Assembly: GCA_023426435.1 (NCBI GenBank)
Contig: JAFAAS010000070.1
Coordinates: 1 to 64,000 of the forward strand
From: Verrucomicrobiota bacterium
GTDB taxonomy: Bacteria; Verrucomicrobiota; Verrucomicrobiia; Opitutales; Opitutaceae
DNA: 64,000 nucleotides
Direction: 5' to 3'
Part shown: positions 50,430-59,095 of the stretch, piece after piece
Layout: every line of letters begins with the position of its first letter
Numbering within the stretch: the first letter of the stretch is position 1
Program-made: the position numbers and the translations under genes
Notes under the pieces: generated by a model
The model's input: only the letters and a program-made list of their open reading frames with translations
The model's database searches: none
What the model was told of the DNA's origin: nothing

Positions 50430-52660
50430 GTGGAGCCCGACGTCCTCGTCGGGCTTCGTTCCACGCGCGCAATCGTCCTCGCCCGGCGCCACGCCTTCCG
50501 CGCCCCGCGAAACACCGCCTTCGGCTCGCCCCACGTTTCGCGCGCGCCGAATCGCAACCGCTCCAGTTCGCGCGCCACGCGTTCGCACTCCATGTCGTCG
50601 GTGCGACATTCCCGCAACCGTCGCAACCATCCGCCCGCCTCCGCGCGCACCGCATCCAAACGCCTCCGCCGGCTCCAACGCCGCGGATTCAACCAGCTGT
50701 ATCCAAATTTCCGCCACATCCACGCGATCGTCAGCGCCAGCGCCACACCCGCCAGCAACCAAGCGCCTTTCGCTCCCGCCCACGGTTGCCGCATCCATTC
50801 CCGCACGCCCGCTCCCGCCTCCTCGATCCACGCCCGCAGCCGCGCCCCGATGTTCTCCGTCGCATCCTTCACGGCGCGCAAGGTCTCCCGCTGCGACTGC
50901 TGATCGAAATTCACGATCCGCCGATACCAAAACACCCGCAGGCTATCCAGGCGCGCCGTCCAGCTCCGATCCATCCGCTGCGCCAGGCCTTCTTCACCAG
51001 CCACCTCCCGCGCCGCGGCCGCCGTCGCCCCCGGCGTCGGATCTGCCCGCAGCCACGACTCGCTCGCCGCATCGAAAATCTCCACCCACGCATGCGCATC
51101 CGAGTTCCGCAGCGTGAAATTGTTCGAATACGCATTCCACGATCCGCCGCGAAATCCCGTCACCACCCGCGCCGGGAATCCCGCCGTCCGCGCCAGCAGC
51201 ACCAGCGATCCGGCAAACAATTCACAATGCCCGCCGCCGTCCGAACGCATCCACCGCACCAGCGGATCGCCCGGCCCGTCCGGCACCGCCGGCGTCAACG
51301 AATACCCATGCCGCCGTTCCAACCACGCCTCCGCCGCCCGCGCAAATTCTCCTGCATCCAGATTTCCACTACCCGAACCCGAAATCTCGCGCACGAGGGC
51401 CTCCAGCGCCGCGCGGTCCTCCTCCCCCAATTCCACCCTCGAGCTCCCTCGCACCAGCGCGTTTTCACTGCCGTCTTCCCATTGCGCCGCGAACACTTCA
51501 TCCGCCAGCCGCGCGCCCGCCTCCATTCCTTCGACCCGATACGCCGTCATCGACACCGGATCGTCCCGCAGCGCCAGCACGCGCAACGCGCGCGAATATC
51601 GGAAATTCTGCCGCTCCCGAAATTGCACCCGCTCGAACGCCCCGAGCAGCGGCAAATACCGGCTCACCCCCGACTCCAGATAAAAGGTCCAATACCCCGC
51701 CGCTTCTCCCGGCGACACCCGCCCCGCCGGAAAATCCGTCCTCGCCCACTCGCGTCCAAATCCCCCCGCCCTCAACCCCGCCGACAGCCGGAAGGTCCCG
51801 TCGCGATATTCATCCAACACCATCATCCGCCAATACGGCGACGCGGGAATCAACCCCGGATCCGACACGTCCACGCTCAACGCGACGCTGTTGTCCTGCG
51901 TAATCTCCGTCACGTCGCCGAACCGAATCGAGTCGCTGAAGCCCGTCCGCGCCTTCTTCGACATGAAGCGCTCCAGAAAAAATCCTCCTTCCAACTGAAA
52001 CCTCGGAATCGCCAAAAACAGCAGCCCCGCCAACACCACCAGCGCTCCGAACAAACCGCTTCCCAGCCCCACCACGCGCCAGTCCGTCGCGCGCCTCACC
52101 CGCCCCAACAACCGTCCCCACTTCACGCCGGTCGCCCATCCCGGCACGCCGTCCTCCTTGCTCTCTGCTCCCCGCCCCCCGCTTCCTTCCGTCATCGTCA
52201 CCACCAACAAGAACACCAGCGCACAGGCCACGAACGCCAGGATGTGCGCGACAAAGGTCACCGCCACCGACAACACGCCCGCCACCACGATCAGGAAAAG
52301 CCCCAGCACGACCAACTGCAGATCGTCGCGCTTTTTTCGATACATCGCGCTGCGATACAGCAACAGCAGCAAGTCCAGTCGCACGATCGCCGGCAGCAAC
52401 TCGCCCGACCACCAAAGATCCGCCGCGAAAAACGCCGCCACCACCGGAAAAGCCAGCCGGTGCACCCAGCTCGGCACACGCCCAATCCAATCCGGTCTCG
52501 CCATCCCGATCAGCACCGCGCCCGCCGTGAGCGTCGACAGCGTCCACGCGTCCACATCGAGATAAAACACCGTCGCCACCGACAACAACGTCAGCACCCC
52601 GCCCAGCAGCCATCGCAACTGCTGCATTTCCTCCGTCGTTAGTTGCGCACGCGTCTTCAT
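50426..52660 (-). CDS. TgpA-like membrane transglutaminase
   Basis: 744 residues from the ATG at 52660. Five or six N-terminal membrane helices (LLGGVLTLLSVATVFYL to LVVLAGLLFLAIPRF), then an extracytoplasmic transglutaminase-like domain: nucleophile Cys in RSDGGGHCELFAGSLVLLAR, catalytic His in NSDAHAWVEIFD and Asp in RADPTPG. A C-terminal membrane helix (GAWLLAGVALALTIAWMW) leads to a cytoplasmic tail. TgpA-type proteins probably work with DUF58 and MoxR partners, both encoded upstream. The last residues (RSPTRTSGST) are encoded by the type A palindrome. Confidence 0.9.
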   Translation of the reverse strand: MKTRAQLTTEEMQQLRWLLGGVLTLLSVATVFYLDVDAWTLSTLTAGAVLIGMARPDWIGRVPSWVHRLAFPVVAAFFAADLWWSGELLPAIVRLDLLLLLYRSAMYRKKRDDLQLVVLGLFLIVVAGVLSVAVTFVAHILAFVACALVFLLVVTMTEGSGGRGAESKEDGVPGWATGVKWGRLLGRVRRATDWRVVGLGSGLFGALVVLAGLLFLAIPRFQLEGGFFLERFMSKKARTGFSDSIRFGDVTEITQDNSVALSVDVSDPGLIPASPYWRMMVLDEYRDGTFRLSAGLRAGGFGREWARTDFPAGRVSPGEAAGYWTFYLESGVSRYLPLLGAFERVQFRERQNFRYSRALRVLALRDDPVSMTAYRVEGMEAGARLADEVFAAQWEDGSENALVRGSSRVELGEEDRAALEALVREISGSGSGNLDAGEFARAAEAWLERRHGYSLTPAVPDGPGDPLVRWMRSDGGGHCELFAGSLVLLARTAGFPARVVTGFRGGSWNAYSNNFTLRNSDAHAWVEIFDAASESWLRADPTPGATAAAAREVAGEEGLAQRMDRSWTARLDSLRVFWYRRIVNFDQQSQRETLRAVKDATENIGARLRAWIEEAGAGVREWMRQPWAGAKGAWLLAGVALALTIAWMWRKFGYSWLNPRRWSRRRRLDAVRAEAGGWLRRLRECRTDDMECERVARELERLRFGARETWGEPKAVFRGARKAWRRARTIARVERSPTRTSGST
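50427..50456. repeat. Type A palindromic repeat, copy 3
   Basis: TAGGTGG leader, arm AGCCCGACG, loop TCCT, arm CGTCGGGCT. It supplies the stop codon of mrdA and, through the CTAG at 50426-50429, that of the convergent transglutaminase gene. Confidence 0.85.
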
Positions 52661-52691
52661 CGCTTCGTAGCCCGGACCACCCGCCCGTGCT

Positions 52692-53930
52692 TCAAGCCAC
52701 CGCCATCCTCCTGCCCTCCACCAACGCCTCCACATTCCGCGCCCCTTCCGGCGCAAACGTCACCAAATTCCTTCTCGCTCCTCCCGTTCTTGCCACGTTC
52801 GCCCGCGCCCGCTTCACGTCACCCGGCCCCACGGGCGGCACCGCCGCCAATTGATCTAGAAACGTCTCCAGATCCCGCACGCGCCGCACCGGCCGCGGCG
52901 GCTCCGCATCCATCGCCACACTCGCCAGTTTCCCCGCGCGAAACAGATCCTCCGCCAGCGTCGCCGCGAACCCCAGCAGCAATTCAAACTGCTCCGCGCG
53001 CACCCAGCGTTCGTCCCGCGTATCCACCCAAATCGAATACTCCTGCGTATTCTCCGCCGCAAACTGCCGCACCAGCATCCGCCCGGTCCGCGCACTCGCT
53101 TTCCAATGAATCAACCGGTGCGAATCGCCCATCTCGTATCGCCGCAACGCCAGCAAATCGCTCCCGCCTCCGACCCGAGACACCCGCTCTCCCCCCGCCT
53201 GCTGTCGCGCCACCGGCACCGCCAGCCGCCGATACTCCACCGCCGCCGGCCACACCAGCGTCTCCGCACTCTCCGCCGCCGCAAAGCTCTTCTTCAAAAA
53301 CCCAAACGGAAACAACGATCCCACGCTCTCCAGCTCCACCCGCAGCGGTCCGCGTCGTTGCGGTTTGAAAACCCACTCGATCCTCGCCTCCCCCGCCGGA
53401 TCCAACCGTGTATCCAAAAAAACCTGCTCCCGCGCCTCCGCCGTTTCCATCTGCTCCAACGCCGCCTTCACGTCCGCACTCCGCGCCGAAAAAGTCGTCT
53501 CCGCTCTTCCCGGTCCGCCAAACGCCACCGCCCGCGCCGCCAGGTCGAACCACAACCCATACGTCGGCAACACCCGCTTGCCGCTCTTCAACTGCAACGC
53601 CACCACCGCCTCCTGCCCAACCCGCAGCGGCGCCGCCACGTTCAACGTCCAGCGCACCCGCCGGAAATTCAGCCACGACAACACCCCGCTCAACACCAGA
53701 CACCCGAGCAGCAGCGCCAGCGTGATAAACAAAATATTATTCCCCGCATTATACGCCGCCAGCCCCACCCCGAACGAGAGCGCGATCAACAACACCCCCG
53801 ACACCGTCGGCGCAATCCGCTGCGTCCGCCGCGGATAAATCAAAGACCACAGCAGCGCGCTCCAAAACCGCGGCGCCTCCCCGCGGCGCAACGCGTCGCC
53901 CGTTCGATTCATCTGTCCGGCAGCGCTCAT
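52692..53930 (-). CDS. DUF58 domain protein
   Basis: 412 residues. Two membrane helices near residues 40-85 (VSGVLLIALSFGVGLAAY, ILFITLALLLGCLVLSG) are followed by a beta-rich region and the DUF58 motif SRVGGGSDLLALRRYEMGDS with HRLIHWKASARTGRMLVRQF, then a von Willebrand-A-like C-terminal part. DUF58 proteins accompany MoxR ATPases and are thought to be assembly or chaperone partners. It starts 163 bases after moxR and is followed by the transglutaminase after 31. Confidence 0.9.
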   Translation of the reverse strand: MSAAGQMNRTGDALRRGEAPRFWSALLWSLIYPRRTQRIAPTVSGVLLIALSFGVGLAAYNAGNNILFITLALLLGCLVLSGVLSWLNFRRVRWTLNVAAPLRVGQEAVVALQLKSGKRVLPTYGLWFDLAARAVAFGGPGRAETTFSARSADVKAALEQMETAEAREQVFLDTRLDPAGEARIEWVFKPQRRGPLRVELESVGSLFPFGFLKKSFAAAESAETLVWPAAVEYRRLAVPVARQQAGGERVSRVGGGSDLLALRRYEMGDSHRLIHWKASARTGRMLVRQFAAENTQEYSIWVDTRDERWVRAEQFELLLGFAATLAEDLFRAGKLASVAMDAEPPRPVRRVRDLETFLDQLAAVPPVGPGDVKRARANVARTGGARRNLVTFAPEGARNVEALVEGRRMAVA

Positions 53931-53937
53931 GCGCGCT

Positions 53938-54075
53938 GAAGCTCCAAGCTCCCAAGCTCCAAAAAAATACCTCTATTCAACGAGTGCACCACGACGACAG
54001 TTTCGGAATTGGTAACTTGGAAGTTCTCTGGATCTTGGATCTTGGATCTTGGATCTTGGATCTTGGTCCTTGGAG
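53938..54075. repeat. 7-base tandem repeat between moxR and DUF58 gene
   Basis: Five GGATCTT units, then GGTCCTT and GGAGCTT (to 54075), with AAGCTCC-like units at the other end (53938-53960). The repeat occupies most of the gap between two genes of one operon. Confidence 0.75.
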
Positions 54076-54093
54076 CTTTCGGCGCGCCACCGC

Positions 54094-55065
54094 TCAAACC
54101 GGCGCCGGAATCACCGACAAAATCCTCCGCAGCGCCGCGCCCACCGTTCTCCGCTCCTCCAGCGCATCGCTCGTTTGCCTCGCCAGCCCCAGCCGATGCG
54201 CCAGCACCGGCGTCACTAACTCGCTCACATCTTCCGGCAGCACGAAATCGCGCCCGTTCAACAGCGCCCGCGCCTGCGCCGCCGTGCGCAGCGCCAATCC
54301 TCCGCGCACGCTCACGCCCGCCCGAAATTCCGTATCCGTCCGCGTCGCCGTCACGATCTTCAACACATAATCGAGCACACTGTCCTCCACGAACACCCGC
54401 GCCGCCGTCGCCTGAATTTTCAGCAACGCCTCCCGCGTCAGCGCCGGTTCGAGCGCAATCGCATCGTAGCTCGTGTGCGCCGTCCGCAAGATCTCCATCT
54501 CGTCTCCAGGTTGTGGATACCCCATCTGCAGCCGCATCAGAAAACGGTCCATCTGACTCTCCGGCAGCGGAAAGGTCCCTTCGTAATCCACCGGATTCTG
54601 CGTCGCAAACACCATGAAGGGCGCCCCCACCGCATGCGGTTCTCCGTCCACCGTCACGCGTCCCCGGTCCATCACTTCCAACAACGCCGACTGCGTCTTC
54701 GGCGTCGCGCGATTGATCTCGTCCGCCAGCACGATGTTCGCAAACACCGGCCCTTGCTTGAAGACGAACGTCTTCACCGTCTCGTCGTAAATCGCCACGC
54801 CCGTCACATCGCTCGGCAGTAAATCGCTCGTGAACTGAATCCGCGAAAACTCGCCGTCCAACGACCTCGCCAGCGTATAAGCAAGCGTCGTTTTTCCCAC
54901 GCCCGGCAAATCCTCGATCAACACATGCCCGCCCGCGACCAGGCACACGAGGACCTGATCGATCACGTCGTCCTTGCCCTTGATCGTCCGCCGCATGCTC
55001 GCGCGCAACGCATCCAGCTGCCGCCGCGCCGCCGCCACTTCATTCGCCGCGAGAGTTTCGCTCAT
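54094..55065 (-). CDS. MoxR-family AAA+ ATPase
   Basis: 323 residues from the ATG at 55065 (MSETLAANEVAAARRQLD); a GGCAGG-like sequence lies upstream. Walker A is EDLPGVGKTTLAYTLA, Walker B is IVLADEINRATPKTQSALLE, sensor 1 is MVFATQNPVDYEG, and FPLPESQMDRFLMRL is the MoxR signature. MoxR ATPases act as chaperones for maturation of complexes. It forms the common moxR-DUF58-transglutaminase trio with the two following genes. Confidence 0.94.
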   Translation of the reverse strand: MSETLAANEVAAARRQLDALRASMRRTIKGKDDVIDQVLVCLVAGGHVLIEDLPGVGKTTLAYTLARSLDGEFSRIQFTSDLLPSDVTGVAIYDETVKTFVFKQGPVFANIVLADEINRATPKTQSALLEVMDRGRVTVDGEPHAVGAPFMVFATQNPVDYEGTFPLPESQMDRFLMRLQMGYPQPGDEMEILRTAHTSYDAIALEPALTREALLKIQATAARVFVEDSVLDYVLKIVTATRTDTEFRAGVSVRGGLALRTAAQARALLNGRDFVLPEDVSELVTPVLAHRLGLARQTSDALEERRTVGAALRRILSVIPAPV

Positions 55066-55087
55066 AAGAAAAACCTGCCGCTCCCCC

Positions 55088-55114
55088 GTAGCGCGGTCAA
55101 CCTGACCGCGCTCC
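55088..55114. repeat. Type C palindromic repeat, copy 1
   Basis: GTA leader, arm GCGCGGTCA, loop ACC, arm TGACCGCGC, then TCC. A second copy lies at 63568-63594. Here it is paired with a type E element 11 bases on. Confidence 0.8.
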
Positions 55115-55125
55115 ACCTCCACAAT

Positions 55126-55151
55126 GTAGAGCGGGGGTCTCCCGACCCCGC
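55126..55151. repeat. Type E palindrome
   Basis: GTAGA leader, arm GCGGGGGTC, loop TCCC, arm GACCCCGC; one G is unpaired. It lies between the moxR start and the end of the dehydrogenase gene, next to a type C element. Confidence 0.7.
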
Positions 55152-55155
55152 CGCC

Positions 55156-55989
55156 TCACTGGTCCTGCACGACTTTGATCACCGCCGCATAATCCAGATC
55201 GCCCAGCCCGCGCGCCTCCGCCGTCTTCAACGTCTCCCGCAACGCATCGAGCATCGGAAAGTCCGCGCACCCCGCCGTCGCCGCCGCCAGCCGCAGATCC
55301 TTGTGCAGGTGCTTGATCGAAAACTGCGGCGCGAAATCGTCCGCGCGCAGTTTCGGTTCCTTCAATTTCGTCAAACCCGAGTAGCTGATGTTCTGCCCCA
55401 GCGCATCGAAAAACACGTCGTCGCTGATCCCCGCGCGCCGCGACATCGTCAGCGCCTCCGCCAGCCCTTGCATCTGCGCCGCAATGTTCAAATTCATCGC
55501 CAGCTTGAACGCGCAGGCCTGCTCGTTCGTCCCGATCACAATCCGTTTCGTCGAGATCAACGCCAGCAGCGGCTCCAGCTCCGCGATCAAGTCGCGCTCC
55601 CCGCCCAAATAAAACACCGTCAGCTTCTGCTCCGCCGCCGGCTTGCTGCCCGTAAACGGCGCCGCAAGAAACCGCGCCCCGCGCTCCACCACCTGCTTTT
55701 CAAACTTCGCGCTGCTCGCCGCATCGATCGTGCTCGACTGCACCACCACTTTCCCCGGCCCAAGTTTCGGCAAAATCTTCGTCAACACCGACTCCACCGC
55801 CGTCGGGTCCGCCACCACGACTTGAATCACATCCGCCGCTTCCGCGACTTCCTCCGGCGTCCCTTTCCAACCCGGCGCCTCCGGCTTCGCCGTGCGATTC
55901 CACGTCCCCGCCAGTTTTCCCGCCGCCGCATAATTCTTCGCCCACACTTCGCCGATGATGCCGAGACCGATGATTCCCACGGAGTTCAT
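55156..55989 (-). CDS. Beta-hydroxyacid dehydrogenase family protein
   Basis: 277 residues from the ATG at 55989 (MNSVGIIGLGIIGEVWAKN), where the NAD(P)-binding GxGxxG begins. The family motif near the substrate site reads FLAAPFTGSKPAAEQKLTVFYLGG, and the catalytic Lys is in CAFKLAMNLNIAAQMQGLAEA. This points to the 3-hydroxyisobutyrate / glyoxylate-reductase (GLYR1-like) group. Arg in the nucleotide fold (TWNRTAK) favours NADPH. The physiological substrate is uncertain. It lies downstream of the PLD gene (84-base gap). Confidence 0.85.
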   Translation of the reverse strand: MNSVGIIGLGIIGEVWAKNYAAAGKLAGTWNRTAKPEAPGWKGTPEEVAEAADVIQVVVADPTAVESVLTKILPKLGPGKVVVQSSTIDAASSAKFEKQVVERGARFLAAPFTGSKPAAEQKLTVFYLGGERDLIAELEPLLALISTKRIVIGTNEQACAFKLAMNLNIAAQMQGLAEALTMSRRAGISDDVFFDALGQNISYSGLTKLKEPKLRADDFAPQFSIKHLHKDLRLAAATAGCADFPMLDALRETLKTAEARGLGDLDYAAVIKVVQDQ

Positions 55990-56073
55990 GACGCCACGAA
56001 ACACACCGCTCCCGCGAAAACAACCTCTCCTTGCGTCACGCGTCCGCGGCCGCCAGCGGCCGCCCGCCGTTTC

Positions 56074-57798
56074 CTACAACACCGGCGTCAACCCCGGGCC
56101 CACCGCCTTGTAGATCCGCGTCAAAATCTCCTTCGTCGTAAACACCCCGTCCGTCCCGGGAAACGCCCCCGCTTCCTCGTATCGTTCGTAAAACCGCGGA
56201 TCCTCCATCCCCACCGGCTCCTCCCCCGCCCGCAGCTCGAAACTGCTCGTATTCTGAATCGGCCACACATCCAGCGGACTCAACGACAACACCCCGCCCA
56301 CCAGCCCGTTCACCGTCTCCATCTTCAACGGCAGCCTCCGCCGCGCGATCGCCCAGCTGTTCTCAGGTCGCATGTCCCGCTCGATCTCCGCCTCCAACTC
56401 CCGCGCGAACCCCTCGTCCTCCACCAGCAGCCCCACCTCCGTATTCAAATTCTCGGAACGCGGATCGAGATTATACGACCCGACGAACGCCACCCGACCG
56501 TCGATCGTCATCGACTTCGCATGCACGCATAAAAACGGCATCCGCTGCTGACGCCCTTCCGCGACCAACGGCCGCGCCCGCTCCGCCATCTCGGCATGAC
56601 GCGGAAACAGGTCCGCCATCGCCGCCGGCTCCGGCTTGAATTCGAACACCCGCATCCCGAGCTGCCGCACATAGCGATTCCGCAAACGATAATTCGCGGA
56701 ATACGCCATGATGTTGTCCGTCGCCGCGAAACTGTTCGTCGAAACCTCGATCCGCAGTCCCGGCCGCTCGCGCTGCACGTCGCGAAACAACTCGCGCGCC
56801 CGATTGCTCAACACCAGATACGGCGTCTGGATCACGATCCGCTCCCGCGCATCCTTGATCGTCTCCGTCAACTGCCGCGTGATCCGCGCCGCTTTCCCCC
56901 GATACCAACCGCGCTTCTTCCCCGGTTCGTCCGCCCAAAACACCGCCCGCTGCACCGGCTTCAGCTTCTTTCCCAACCGGCTTCCCGCCTCCTCGGCGTC
57001 CGCGTCCAACGCTCCGAAATGCCCGCCGAAATCCCACTCCGCCTTCGTCTCGAACCGCCGATACGCCCCGCGCGCGATCGCCGCCGCCACATCGCTCAAT
57101 TCGCGGCTCGGCACCACGTGCTTGAAATTCCAATACGCCTCGAACGACTCCGCCGCCGTCCGCGCCGCCGGCCCCGCCACCGCCACGTCGCGATCGCGAA
57201 AGTTCAACTCCGTCGCATGGTCGAAATAGCCGTTCTCGATATTGCGCCCGCCCGTGATCAGCACCACCCCGTCGAACAACATCACTTTGTTGTGCATCCG
57301 CTGATTCATCCCGCGAAACGACCGCGCCCCCGCCGCGATCGTGTGCGCCAGCGTCGGCTTGATGCGCCGCATCGTCGGACGGTAATGCCGGATCTCCAAA
57401 TTGGGATGCACCGTCGCCAGAAACGCCGCCGTCTCCGGATCCTGATCCGAAAACAAATGATCCGCGATGACCCGCACTTTCACTCCGCGGCGCGCCGCTT
57501 CGATCAATTCCCACATCACCAGCCGCCCACATTCGTCATCGGCCCAGATAAACGTCTGCACGTCCACCGACACCTTCGCCGCCCGAATCAGATGCACCCG
57601 CAACAACAACGCATCATACCCGCCACTCACCATCGCGACTCGATTCTCCTCCTCGCCTCGCAACGCCCCCTCCCACACCGACTCCGCCCTCAGTCCCGCA
57701 ACCATCAAACCCACCAGAATCCAACCGCAGATGAACACAGATAAACGCCGATTCAATCCCCCGCCCCGCCACTCCGATCCGTGTCCATCCGTGTCCAT
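56074..57798 (-). CDS. Phospholipase D-like protein (cardiolipin synthase type)
   Basis: 574 residues. Two HxKxxxxD motifs are present: MHNKVMLFDGVVLITGG (first) and VHAKSMTIDGRVAFVGSYN (second), as in cardiolipin synthases and phosphatidyltransferases. The N-terminus runs MDTDGHGSEWRGGG, LNRRLSVFICGWILVGLMVAG, LRAES: the hydrophobic signal sequence is partly encoded by a dispersed repeat (57723-57807), and a GTG or TTG within the repeat is an alternative start. Probably exported or membrane-anchored. Single isolated gene; lipid or other phosphodiester substrate unknown. Confidence 0.82.
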   Translation of the reverse strand: MDTDGHGSEWRGGGLNRRLSVFICGWILVGLMVAGLRAESVWEGALRGEEENRVAMVSGGYDALLLRVHLIRAAKVSVDVQTFIWADDECGRLVMWELIEAARRGVKVRVIADHLFSDQDPETAAFLATVHPNLEIRHYRPTMRRIKPTLAHTIAAGARSFRGMNQRMHNKVMLFDGVVLITGGRNIENGYFDHATELNFRDRDVAVAGPAARTAAESFEAYWNFKHVVPSRELSDVAAAIARGAYRRFETKAEWDFGGHFGALDADAEEAGSRLGKKLKPVQRAVFWADEPGKKRGWYRGKAARITRQLTETIKDARERIVIQTPYLVLSNRARELFRDVQRERPGLRIEVSTNSFAATDNIMAYSANYRLRNRYVRQLGMRVFEFKPEPAAMADLFPRHAEMAERARPLVAEGRQQRMPFLCVHAKSMTIDGRVAFVGSYNLDPRSENLNTEVGLLVEDEGFARELEAEIERDMRPENSWAIARRRLPLKMETVNGLVGGVLSLSPLDVWPIQNTSSFELRAGEEPVGMEDPRFYERYEEAGAFPGTDGVFTTKEILTRIYKAVGPGLTPVL

Positions 57799-57853
57799 CC
57801 GTGGTTAAGCCTCCTCCTTATTCGTGCCCCTTCGTGTCCATTCGTGGTTAAAC
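57723..57853. repeat. Dispersed MNTDKRR / TCCGTGTCCA-type repeat cluster
   Basis: Three pieces: AACCGCAGATGAACACAG and following bases (57723-57758), tandem TCCGTGTCCA units ending GTGGTTAA (57777-57807), and TTCGTGTCCATTCGTGG then TTAAAC (57820-57853). The first two pieces overlap the 5' end of the PLD-like gene. Confidence 0.75.
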
Positions 57854-57865
57854 ACATCTCACCCC

Positions 57866-58564
57866 TCACCCCAAAATCTTCAGCATCCGCGCGAACAGCC
57901 GGTTCACCTTCGCCTGATTGTCTTTCACGAGCTCCTTGAACTTCGCGAAATCGATCTCCGTTCCTTCCAGCCCGTTCGCATAATTATCGATCAACGCGAG
58001 CGAGTTATACCTCAGCCCGATCTCCGTGCACAAATCCGCCTCGTGCGCCGCCGTCATCCCGACCACGTCACCCCAATCCTTCACAATCCGAATCTCCGCC
58101 TTCGTCTCGAACCGCGGCCCGCGAAACTGCACATACACTTTGCCCGGCTGAATCGTGAACTCCGGCGCGAGTTTCTCGATCAGCATCGGAATCAGATTAT
58201 TCGCGATCCCCGGCGCCCCGCCTTTCAGCTCCTGGTCGAAAAACGTCATCGGCCCCTGCTGAATGCACACATAATCGCTGCACGACACAAAGGTCCCCGG
58301 CGGCAACTCCTTCTTCAACGATCCCACCGAATTCAGCGACACGATGTCCTGATAGCCCAAATCCGCCAAAGCCCGGATATTCGCCCGATAATTGATCGAA
58401 TGCGGCGGCAGCGGAAACGCATAACCATGCCGGTTGATCAGCGCGAAGTCGCCTTTCGTCTTATACGTCACATCGCCATACGGCGTCGCAACCGTCCTCA
58501 CATCCCACGCCGAAAACAACGTGGAGTTCACAATGCTCGTCCCGCTGATGAACGCGACCTTCAT
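57866..58564 (-). CDS. MTAP-like purine nucleoside phosphorylase
   Basis: 232 residues. The purine/MTA phosphorylase pattern is present: a phosphate-site GTS (FISGTSIVNST), NYRANIRALADLGYQDIVSL, QFRGPRFETKAEIRI and the base-pocket segment VVGMTAAHEADLCTEIGLRY. Family reaction: phosphorolysis of 5'-methylthioadenosine or a purine nucleoside. At 232 residues it is shorter than most MTAPs (about 270), with gaps in the middle. It may be specific for another nucleoside. Located 67 bases upstream of the PLD gene across the dispersed repeat. Confidence 0.82.
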   Translation of the reverse strand: MKVAFISGTSIVNSTLFSAWDVRTVATPYGDVTYKTKGDFALINRHGYAFPLPPHSINYRANIRALADLGYQDIVSLNSVGSLKKELPPGTFVSCSDYVCIQQGPMTFFDQELKGGAPGIANNLIPMLIEKLAPEFTIQPGKVYVQFRGPRFETKAEIRIVKDWGDVVGMTAAHEADLCTEIGLRYNSLALIDNYANGLEGTEIDFAKFKELVKDNQAKVNRLFARMLKILG

Positions 58565-58619
58565 GCCCGCTTACTCCAGCGCCCACGCAATTCCCCGACA
58601 ACGCAAATCCCTCCCCCTC

Positions 58620-58722
58620 ACAAACTCGAAATCCGGAACTCCGAACCCCGAACCCGAAACCCAGAACTCCGAACCCGGAACCCGAAACTCGGAACTCGGA
58701 ACTCGGAACTCGGAACCCAGCC
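58620..58722. repeat. 7-base tandem repeat
   Basis: Degenerate units ending in four copies of CGGAACT; the translation reads RNSELGTRNSEP. It fills the 161-base gap between the pterin dehydratase and the phosphorylase, both leftward. Confidence 0.75.
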
Positions 58723-58725
58723 GCC

Positions 58726-59016
58726 CTACACCCAAGAAATCCCATCCAACTTCGCCGCCAGCTCCACATCCTTCCGCGTCACCTTCCCTCCCGCATCGTG
58801 CGTGTTCAGCCGCACCTCCACTTTGTTATAAACATTCGTCCACTCCGGATGATGATTCATCGCTTCCGCCTCGAATCCCGCCCGCACCATGAAGCTCAGC
58901 GCCTCGCGAAAACTCCCAAACTTGAACGTCTTCGCCAGCGCGTCGCGCTCATGCTTCCACCCGTTCAACGTCCCCAACTCCCGCTGAATCTCGTCCTCCG
59001 AAAGTGCCGCATTCAT
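58726..59016 (-). CDS. 4a-hydroxytetrahydrobiopterin dehydratase (PCD)
   Basis: 96 residues. The PCD signature is complete: KTFKFGSFREALSFMVRAG, AEAMNHHPEW, YNKVEVRLNTHDAGG, and the C-terminal LAAKLDGI. The His-His of NHHPEW and the later His of NTHD form the dehydratase site. It recycles oxidised pterin cofactor after aromatic-amino-acid hydroxylation, or has a second role in molybdopterin or folate metabolism. No hydroxylase gene is near. It is divergent from uppS, with 79 bases between. Confidence 0.93.
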   Translation of the reverse strand: MNAALSEDEIQRELGTLNGWKHERDALAKTFKFGSFREALSFMVRAGFEAEAMNHHPEWTNVYNKVEVRLNTHDAGGKVTRKDVELAAKLDGISWV

Positions 59017-59095
59017 GCGCCCACGCTCGCCCGACCTTACACCTTGTCAAACCCGCCACCCGCTCCCTAACTCGCCCCCCGAAAGCCGCCCACGC

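Noticed and set aside
54030..54075. Regular short repeats that could suggest a CRISPR array
   Set aside because: Units are 7 bases with no spacers, far too short for CRISPR; no cas genes are present.
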